14,197 bases of DNA. Source: Chloroflexota bacterium (GTDB taxonomy: Bacteria; Chloroflexota; Dehalococcoidia; UBA2247; RBG-13-53-26). A model generated the notes under the pieces. That model had not been told where the DNA came from and searched no databases. It worked only from the letters and a program-made list of their open reading frames with translations. The DNA is taken from the NCBI GenBank assembly GCA_003650185.1, contig QMOF01000033.1:1-14197 (forward strand), given 5' to 3'. Of this stretch, positions 6,986 to 12,761 are shown piece after piece. Each line of letters begins with the position of its first letter. The stretch's first letter is position 1. The position numbers and the translations under genes are program-made.

Positions 6986-8229
6986 TGGAGCGTGATCCTG
7001 AGTTGAGTTCCCAGAGTCTGGTCTGCACCGGGTGCGGGTGCTTGTGTGACGACATTGAGGCGGAATTCGAGGGTTCCTGCGTTGTCAGTATTGGGAACGC
7101 TTGCGCCAAGGGAGCGACCTATCTCCGCTCAGCTTACGACCCGGGGCGTCGTGCCCGCAGCCTTGTCCGAGGCAGAGAGGTGCCCATCGACGAAGCCGTC
7201 GAGGAGGCAACCCGTCTTCTCTCAAAGGCAAGCAGACCGGTCGTCTTCGGGCTTGACGATTCCACCATCGAAGCTCAGGTGGCTGGCATTGAGCTTGCCC
7301 GCAAGCTCGGTGCTGTGATTGACGATGCTTCATCCTTTTCTTTCGGCAGTCTGATCGAAGGCATAGTCGGCGGCGAGTTGCCCACCTGCCCGCTCGCCGA
7401 GGTGAGGGACAACGCCGACCTGCTGGTCTACTGGGGTTCCGACCCACCCCACACCCACCCGAGGCATATATCGAAGTTTACCTATTATGCTTACACCGAC
7501 TGGGACCCGGCTGGCTGGTATCCCAGGGTGACGCTGAGCTGCGTCGACGTCAGAGAGACGGAGTTGTGCTCGATGGCGAGAAAGAACTTCAAAGTCAGGC
7601 CGGGGAGCGACAGGGACTTCATCAGAGCGGTGATAGGGGAGGCTCAGGATGAGACCGGACAAGCAGCAGCGTTCCTGGAGACGGTGAAGCAATCGAAGTT
7701 CTGTGCGCTATTCCCCGGCGCTGGACTGGTCTGCTCGCTTGGGGATGACCTGGCCTGCTTCAAGCAGATGGTGCATGTGCTCGGCCAGTCCACGCGCGTG
7801 ACCGTTGTGCCAATGATAGCTGAGTCCAATATGCTGGGGTTCAACCGGTCGCTTCATGAGCAGTGCGGTCATGTCAACCAGGTGAGCTTTGCCTCGGGTG
7901 TCTCACGTAGCACGGAGTACTCCTTCCTGGCGCAGGTGAGAAACAGAACATCGGACTGCGTGTTGGTCGTGGGCGCCGACCCGTTCTCAGCCCTGCCTCA
8001 GTCTCTCCTGAAGAACCTGCAAGGGACTGCGGTCATTTGCCTGGACCCGTTCGTGACAGCCACCACAATGGTGGCTGAGGTGGTGATACCCACGGCTGTT
8101 CCTGGACTGGAGCAGGGTGGCTCGGTGATGCGCGTGGACGGGGAACGGCTGGCCCTGGCCAACCCGGCGGAGGGGCGCTATCCCACGGACGTAACCATCC
8201 TGGAGCGAATCACAAAGAGGATTGCATGA
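6985..8229 (+). CDS. fwdB: formylmethanofuran dehydrogenase subunit B-like molybdopterin/tungstopterin protein
   Basis: A 414-residue FwdB/FmdB-family protein. The N-terminal [4Fe-4S] motif is C14-x2-C17-x3-C21 with C40 (VCTGCGCLCDD, then NAC). The segments VIDEAVEEA-like (67-74), LVYWGSDPPHTHPRHISKFT (147-166) and VDVRETE match the family closely. In methanogen FwdB the metal is held by a Cys or Sec in a motif like VCHGPS; the matching position here reads SFSFGSL (116-123), giving Ser119 for Cys and Phe120 for the catalytic His. The enzyme may use Ser ligation, as in DMSO reductase, or be inactive. The ATG at 6985 overlaps the previous stop (TGATG); a TTG at 6982 is less likely. Together with the next gene it would make a pterin-binding unit of a formyl- or formate-handling enzyme. 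Confidence 0.88.
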   Translation: MERDPELSSQSLVCTGCGCLCDDIEAEFEGSCVVSIGNACAKGATYLRSAYDPGRRARSLVRGREVPIDEAVEEATRLLSKASRPVVFGLDDSTIEAQVAGIELARKLGAVIDDASSFSFGSLIEGIVGGELPTCPLAEVRDNADLLVYWGSDPPHTHPRHISKFTYYAYTDWDPAGWYPRVTLSCVDVRETELCSMARKNFKVRPGSDRDFIRAVIGEAQDETGQAAAFLETVKQSKFCALFPGAGLVCSLGDDLACFKQMVHVLGQSTRVTVVPMIAESNMLGFNRSLHEQCGHVNQVSFASGVSRSTEYSFLAQVRNRTSDCVLVVGADPFSALPQSLLKNLQGTAVICLDPFVTATTMVAEVVIPTAVPGLEQGGSVMRVDGERLALANPAEGRYPTDVTILERITKRIA

Positions 8230-8627
8230 GTACGTCGGCTGAGGGTCTTTCACTGGTCATCATAGCTCACGAGGATATCTACACGTCAATAGCCCGACAG
8301 AGGGAGGGATTGGGTGCTGCCTACCAAGAGCGTGCTGCTACCGTGGTGCTGTCGCCTGCTGCTCTGGGGCAGCTCGGTCTCCGCGATGGCGACCTGATCC
8401 AACTCACGGGCGCAGCAGGCACGGTGGTGGTGAAAGGGACGTCCGATTCTGCCGTGGAGGAAGGTATCGGTCTGATGCCTATCAGTCCATACTCGAATTT
8501 CCTGGCTGGCGACGATGCCGTACAGGGACGCATGCTTAACCTGAGGCATATACGCGTGACAGCCAGAGGGGCTGAAGGTGACGTTACACCCCTGTCAGAC
8601 CTCCTGGTGGGGTGGGCGCATGGCTAA
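8226..8627 (+). CDS. fwdD: formylmethanofuran dehydrogenase subunit D-like (molybdopterin dinucleotide-binding) protein
   Basis: A 133-residue protein corresponding to the C-terminal MGD-binding beta-barrel domain of the DMSO reductase superfamily, which in Fwd/Fmd enzymes is a separate subunit. The signature LGLRDGDLIQLTGAAGTVVV (49-68) is the usual turn and strand pair of this domain, and GIGLMPISPYSNFL (80-93) matches the GI-MPxGPxxN segment of FwdD. Its start ATG overlaps the fwdB-like stop by four bases (ATGA), with AGAGG at 8216-8220 as ribosome binding site. It should close over the pterin cofactor of the FwdB-like protein. The N-terminal 35 residues are not well conserved by eye. Splitting into two subunits, as in archaea, fits the archaeal flavour of the whole cluster. 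Confidence 0.85.
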   Translation: MSTSAEGLSLVIIAHEDIYTSIARQREGLGAAYQERAATVVLSPAALGQLGLRDGDLIQLTGAAGTVVVKGTSDSAVEEGIGLMPISPYSNFLAGDDAVQGRMLNLRHIRVTARGAEGDVTPLSDLLVGWAHG

Positions 8628-9111
8628 GAAGAGTCTCCAGCCTCTGGAGATCCTTCGGCTGCTGCCGCGTACCAATTGCAAGAAGTGCGGTTGCCTCACC
8701 TGCTACGCCTTCGCCTTTGATCTCGTAGCCAGGGTCAAGCGGCCCGAGGATTGCCCCGAGCTTCTGAAGGAAGAGGCCGCCGAGTCGTACCGGGCGCTGA
8801 AGGAGATGATCGGCGAGGGAGAGCGCATCAAGGGGACAGACCACATACTGGACAGTTCGAAATGCACCGGCTGCGGTGACTGCGTTGCTGTGTGCAACAG
8901 GGCCCTCACCACCGTCACCCGGTCTGGTCACCTGATGCAGCGCGAACCGGTGCCTCCGGCGCTGAAGGTGATCGACGGCTGCCTTCACGTGATAGAATGG
9001 TCTAGCTGCAAGCGGTCCGTACCGGGACTGGACATCTGTAACCTTTGTGCCGACAAGTGTCCCTTCGGCGCGCTGGAGTTGGTGAAGCAGGAGGAAGACG
9101 AGGAGGACTAG
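8620..9111 (+). CDS. multi-cluster Fe-S protein (CFeSP/RnfB-type Fe-S domain plus ferredoxin domain)
   Basis: A 163-residue protein rich in Fe-S motifs. Residues 16-46 match the Fes-type domain found at the N-terminus of the corrinoid Fe-S protein large subunit and in RnfB: LPRTNCKKCGCLTC followed by DCP, giving C20, C23, C28 and C45 (C25 is extra). A ferredoxin motif C82-x2-C85-x2-C88-x3-C92 follows, with Asn after the last Cys instead of Pro, then C140-x2-C143-x3-C147-P near the end. C121 and C130 might complete a further cluster. The acidic tail is EEDEED. The ATG at 8620 overlaps the previous stop by eight bases, so it is coupled to fwdD. It probably passes electrons to or from the FwdB-like subunit, perhaps toward the CODH/ACS proteins. 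A longer start at 8578 would overlap fwdD more deeply and is less likely. Confidence 0.83.
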   Translation: MAKKSLQPLEILRLLPRTNCKKCGCLTCYAFAFDLVARVKRPEDCPELLKEEAAESYRALKEMIGEGERIKGTDHILDSSKCTGCGDCVAVCNRALTTVTRSGHLMQREPVPPALKVIDGCLHVIEWSSCKRSVPGLDICNLCADKCPFGALELVKQEEDEED

Positions 9112-9476
9112 CTACATTCCTGCCGTGCTCTGATGTGCCTGGGAAGAAGGCGCCACAGGCGGCAATGGTGTGTGCCTTGCTCCATGCCGTAGCTGGTGTT
9201 GAGTTTTGACAGGGTCACCAACCCGCCGTCGCGGTTCCTGGCGCTGTTGACCTTCAACCCACCTGCGTCCCATCCGTATTCTTCTCGAAGCGCCTTGATC
9301 AGGCGTATCTTGTGTCTTGTCGGTATATCCAGGTGGGATCTCATGTAGAGGTGCCAGTCGTTCGGCATCTGGCCATAGAAAAGCCGGTGCAGCTCGAACA
9401 GCAGGTGCGGGCGGATGACGGCTAAGGTACACAGTGTCTCCAGCCAGAGTAAGATGGATCGAAGGTTGTGGGACAA
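9108..9476 (-). pseudogene. free-standing copy of the CdhA C-terminal domain
   Basis: About 100 codons of this open frame (roughly 9108-9407) align end to end with the C-terminus of the CdhA-like protein upstream. Shared landmarks in order are DWHL, RS, P-RH, EYGW, G-K, YGMEQG and RL, followed by a stop at nearly the same point. By eye, identity is a little under half. At DNA level a 14-base identity remains (9178-9191 and 10008-10021). The rest of a cdhA gene is missing and no good start codon or ribosome binding site is seen, so I treat it as the 3' remnant of a second cdhA. The frame is unbroken despite the divergence, so a small expressed protein is a real alternative. Its stop shares the bases CTAG with the convergent Fe-S gene. 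Confidence 0.55.
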
Positions 9477-9940
9477 GCCTGTCTATCTGGTAGTGTACAA
9501 ATGCCGCTTTCGTTGCTTGTGCTGCAGTAAAGGTGTTCACTGGACCTGATGTGGTGTGTGGGGCTCGATGGCGTACCAGTGAGCGCTTCCGGCGTCAGTC
9601 CGGTGAAGAGGCCACCGGCCAACCGGTGCGACGTGTGGCTCGGAGGCAGGGAGTAGGAGAAGCTCTGGTCCGCCGCTGTTTTACCGAGGAGGCCAGGCAA
9701 CTGGTCGAAGCCACCTATGGGTAATCGCAGCGCGGCCGAACTTCAGACATGGAATCCTGCTCAGCAACAGAAGGGAGCCCTACGCCCAGGCTGCATGAGG
9801 TGCTGTCACACTTATTGACCCAGAACCCTTTACCACCGCTTCTTCCTATGGACGCGCCGTTTACCTCTGTCCCTTTGAGCTGAGCATTCCCCTTGTCGCT
9901 ACAGCAATGCCAGGTTCCTTTCAGGTCTGAGCGCGGAGTC
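9477..9940. other. gene-free spacer between the two CdhA C-terminal copies
   Basis: About 460 bases without a convincing gene on either strand. A short plus-strand frame at 9533-9724 has no recognisable features. The segment 9585-9640 contains three alternating arms, CCGGTG (9600-9605), CACCGG (9613-9618) and CCGGTG (9623-9628), which can form mutually exclusive hairpins. The string GGTGAAGAGGCCACCGGCC resembles a conserved piece of group II intron domain I, so part of the spacer may be a decayed intron. No intron-encoded protein and no domain V are visible. Confidence 0.5.
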
Positions 9941-12427
9941 CTATTCTTGAATTGAGTCTCTGAGCCGCAACGGCATCTGGCTCCGAAGCCTGGTGCAGTA
10001 GATTCCCTGCTCCATGCCGTACCTGGCAGCGAACTCGGACATGGTCATCAGCTCTCCGTTCCGGTGCTTCGCCCTCTTGAGCTTCACACCGTCCGTCTCC
10101 CAACCGTACTCCTGCTCGAGCAGTTTGACCATGCGCCTTCTGTGCCTGGGAGGCAGCTCGAAGTCTGACCTGACCACCAGGTGCCAGTCCTCCGGTAGCT
10201 GGTCGTAGAAGCGTTCGTAGTAGTCGATCAGGACCTCCAGGTGGGTTGCCCGACTCTCTCGGTAGTCCCTCACTGTCAGGACAGATCGCGCCAGCATGGT
10301 CAGTGCTTCCTCGACCGTCTCCACCGGGACGATGAGGTGCTCCGGCACAGGTTCAACTTCCCGTTTCTTGCCGGTCTCTCCATGGTAGACCCACCACCTG
10401 CTGCGGTCGTACCTGTTGCCCACCAGCCAGCGCTTCCAACCCACCGACGAAGCTGGCCCCACGATGACGGTTGAGCCTAACCGCGCCCATGCGGCTGCTG
10501 TGGCGTACATCCTGTCGGGCAGGGCCCCCCAGATTATCACTGACTGTGCGCCGCCGAGGTTAATGGAGTCCCCGAGCGGAGGGATAGAGCCATACAGGGG
10601 GATACCGCCCGAGGGACGCAGCATCAAGTACATTGGGACCGCTTGCGAAATGGCTGAGCAACTGCCGCAGTTGACCAGGTTTCTGGCTGCACAGGTGGCC
10701 GGGTACTGCTCAAAGAGGTACTTCTTCTTCATATCACTGAAGGTCCGGGCTATCTCAGCTCCGGCGCAACCGGCTACGAAGACCATACAGCCGCTCGCAA
10801 GCAACTCGTCAGCCAACCAGGCGAGCTCATCTTTGTGCGCGTCGCCACAGCCAAATATGGTGACCATAGCCGGTATGCTCCCCCAACCCACAGCGAAGGC
10901 GGACTGCAATAGCTCGGTGATGGATATGGGCCCCCTCCCGGGTCTCATCACGTACTTCTCAGCGGCGGCCTGCTTGCGCTCAGCGGCCACTATGATGTCG
11001 CGCAGTTGCACGTTGCTGGGGCAGGCCGCTTCGCAGGCCCCGCAGAAGTTGCACCCCCTTTCCACCTCGAAGAAAGCTTCCCAGTTGCCCTCTGCAAGCT
11101 GCCTCACTGCTTTGGAGACCGGCAGGCCGACAGGGCACTCCATGGAGCAGACATCGCAGTCCTTCTTGTGATTCTTGGCCTGCTTCACGGCCTCAGCGTC
11201 GGAGATAACGTAGTCCCCCTTCCTCTGCACCTTCTGCGCCACTTTGACTGCCACTTCCCCTGCCTTCTCCACATCTCTGATCCAGACCGCTTTTTGCCCG
11301 CTCACCAGAGCCTCAACTATCTTGTCCACTGGATCGTCGGTGCTGTCGGCCATCTCGCCGGGTGCATAGTGACCCACCCATATGGCCTTGCTGTCGACGC
11401 GCGCCGCTTCTGACAGAACGTCAAGGGGGATGCACCCCGGGCTGGCCACCACAACATCGAAGACACCGTTTCTGATGGCCTTGGCGGCCCTGACCATGGG
11501 GGCAACAATGCGACATCTGTCGTAGAACCTGATGATATCGTCGCCTGCCGCACCGATGCCGCAGATTTCCACCTGCTCCAGCGAGCCGTCCCGCTTCAGT
11601 CGGTCGATGGCACACCAAGCTGGCAGGAAGTCGTCACCGACGAAGGCAATGACCGGTTTGCCACTCTCTATGGAGCCCCAACCGGCCGCCACCTTCGGTG
11701 GGGGGAACTGTTCAATCTCCTCAAGCTCCTGGTTTGCCGCGCTGATGAAGCCATAGCAGGATATCTTCAGCATCTCGGCCACACCCATGGTCAGCAGGAG
11801 GACAGACCCGGCATGGAGCACCATGCTTTCAAACTCCGTTGCCGGAGCGGTACCACAGTAGCTTGCCTGGAACAACTTGGCCAACTGTGCCTCGCCGTAG
11901 GAAAGGGCCTTGTTCAGGTCTTTGAGTGTCTTGGGGTATATGCCGGAAAGGACGGTCACCGCCGGGGCGTGGTCAGAGATGCTCAGAATGTCACCCATGC
12001 TGACAGGCGTATCTTCTGGCCAGAGCTTCAGAGCGTGGTTCATCAACTCACGGGTGGCGACCATCTGAGACACGCAGCCGCGGCAGGCCTTACGGAGACT
12101 CAACCGGCCCTGGTAGGACTCCAACTCCAGTCCACATACTCCCTGGCCTTCCTTCAGGTTGCAGGGACCTGAAGGGCAGTCGGTGCAGACCTCCTGTTGT
12201 TGGCTATATAGCGGTGGATACTTGCTGAGAAAGGAGCGGTCCAATTCGGCTACGTCTGCAGCATCCGGGAGGAGGGTTATCCAACCTCCGAAGTTGCTGT
12301 GGCGACCCTCGACGAAGTCGTTCTCCATGATCTCCTGAATCTGATCCTCCATGCCCCTCGGGTCGCGCACCACCTCACGGATGTCAACCTCCAGGGATCC
12401 GACCTGAGCAATTCTCTTATCTTCCAC
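9941..12427 (-). CDS. cdhA: CdhA-like CO dehydrogenase alpha subunit with an altered C-cluster site
   Basis: An 828-residue homologue of the alpha subunit of archaeal acetyl-CoA decarbonylase/synthase, of about normal length. The N-terminal B/D-cluster cysteines are present (C81, C84, C89, C98), with C115 and C118 after them. Ferredoxin-type E/F motifs follow: C424-x2-C427-x3-C431-P, one Cys short of canonical, and C459-x2-C462-x2-C465-x3-C469-P. Of the six C-cluster ligands, four cysteines appear kept (C332, C527, C554, C590). The usual GH motif reads G-D265-D, and GICCT reads G-I-G292-A293-A. The proton-channel His cluster after the N-terminal cysteines is Q121, A124 and E127. CO oxidation is therefore doubtful. 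The GTG at 12427 is chosen over a TTG at 12481 for its GGAGGAG site. It lies in the same direction as cdhC, and no cdhB (epsilon) gene is seen. Confidence 0.88.
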   Translation of the reverse strand: MEDKRIAQVGSLEVDIREVVRDPRGMEDQIQEIMENDFVEGRHSNFGGWITLLPDAADVAELDRSFLSKYPPLYSQQQEVCTDCPSGPCNLKEGQGVCGLELESYQGRLSLRKACRGCVSQMVATRELMNHALKLWPEDTPVSMGDILSISDHAPAVTVLSGIYPKTLKDLNKALSYGEAQLAKLFQASYCGTAPATEFESMVLHAGSVLLLTMGVAEMLKISCYGFISAANQELEEIEQFPPPKVAAGWGSIESGKPVIAFVGDDFLPAWCAIDRLKRDGSLEQVEICGIGAAGDDIIRFYDRCRIVAPMVRAAKAIRNGVFDVVVASPGCIPLDVLSEAARVDSKAIWVGHYAPGEMADSTDDPVDKIVEALVSGQKAVWIRDVEKAGEVAVKVAQKVQRKGDYVISDAEAVKQAKNHKKDCDVCSMECPVGLPVSKAVRQLAEGNWEAFFEVERGCNFCGACEAACPSNVQLRDIIVAAERKQAAAEKYVMRPGRGPISITELLQSAFAVGWGSIPAMVTIFGCGDAHKDELAWLADELLASGCMVFVAGCAGAEIARTFSDMKKKYLFEQYPATCAARNLVNCGSCSAISQAVPMYLMLRPSGGIPLYGSIPPLGDSINLGGAQSVIIWGALPDRMYATAAAWARLGSTVIVGPASSVGWKRWLVGNRYDRSRWWVYHGETGKKREVEPVPEHLIVPVETVEEALTMLARSVLTVRDYRESRATHLEVLIDYYERFYDQLPEDWHLVVRSDFELPPRHRRRMVKLLEQEYGWETDGVKLKRAKHRNGELMTMSEFAARYGMEQGIYCTRLRSQMPLRLRDSIQE

Positions 12428-12434
12428 GGCTATT

Positions 12435-12441
12435 CTCCTCC
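12435..12441 (-). promoter_or_regulatory. ribosome binding site of the cdhA-like gene
   Basis: On the minus strand this is GGAGGAG, seven bases before the GTG at 12427. It fixes the start at that GTG rather than at the upstream in-frame TTG at 12481. Confidence 0.75.
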
Positions 12442-12481
12442 AACGTAACTTGACTTGGCTGCGTCCACCCCAACAAAGCAA

Positions 12482-12511
12482 GCCTGCCCGCCCCTGGGGG
12501 ATCGGACAGGC
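12482..12511 (-). promoter_or_regulatory. stem-loop between the Cys-rich gene and cdhA
   Basis: On the minus strand GCCTGTCCG pairs with CGGGCAGGC (one G-U pair), and the inner bases CCCC/GGGG can extend the stem. It is followed by TTGCTTTG, which is only weakly T-rich. It lies in the 103-base gap between two co-directional genes and could be a partial terminator, an attenuator or an mRNA-processing signal that lowers cdhA expression relative to cdhC. Confidence 0.55.
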
Positions 12512-12530
12512 AGACTGAAGGTGGAAGGGG

Positions 12531-12746
12531 CTAGTCGATGAAATCGACTTCCTTCAGGCATTTCTCACATACTTTTTGCTTTCTCACAGCCGATTTCAAC
12601 GGGCTCGTCTGAACGCCCAGTACTTTCTGACCAGGGTTCTCCATCTGTACCTCCCGCACGCACTCTGAGCAAAGGGCAACACCGCACACGCTGCACTTCC
12701 ACTCGGCTTCCTTCTTCTGGCAAACGCCACAGACATTCTCTCCCAT
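12531..12746 (-). CDS. small Cys-rich protein with four CxxC motifs
   Basis: A 71-residue protein with eight cysteines in four CxxC pairs: C6/C9, C18/C21, C26/C29 and C60/C63. This pattern is typical of zinc-ribbon or treble-clef proteins binding two metal ions, but a small Fe-S protein is possible. I do not recognise a named family. A perfect GGAGGT ribosome binding site (12752-12757) lies five bases before the ATG, which is strong evidence that the gene is real. It sits between cdhC (15-base gap) and cdhA (103-base gap with a stem-loop), where archaeal operons would have other Cdh subunits. A role in assembling, holding or regulating the CODH/ACS proteins is plausible but inferred from position only. 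Confidence 0.75.
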   Translation of the reverse strand: MGENVCGVCQKKEAEWKCSVCGVALCSECVREVQMENPGQKVLGVQTSPLKSAVRKQKVCEKCLKEVDFID

Positions 12747-12761
12747 CTCTAACCTCCACTG

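Noticed and set aside
9623..9632. GTGCGAC as the 5' boundary of an intact group II intron
   Set aside because: It follows rather than precedes the domain I-like string, and no reverse transcriptase frame or domain V is visible, so an intact intron is excluded.
9533..9724. Plus-strand 63-codon frame in the spacer
   Set aside because: Arg-rich, no domain and no ribosome binding site; more likely non-coding structured DNA.
10416..11171. Plus-strand open frame of 251 codons
   Set aside because: Antisense to the cdhA-like gene; Ser/Pro/Ala-rich with no family features.
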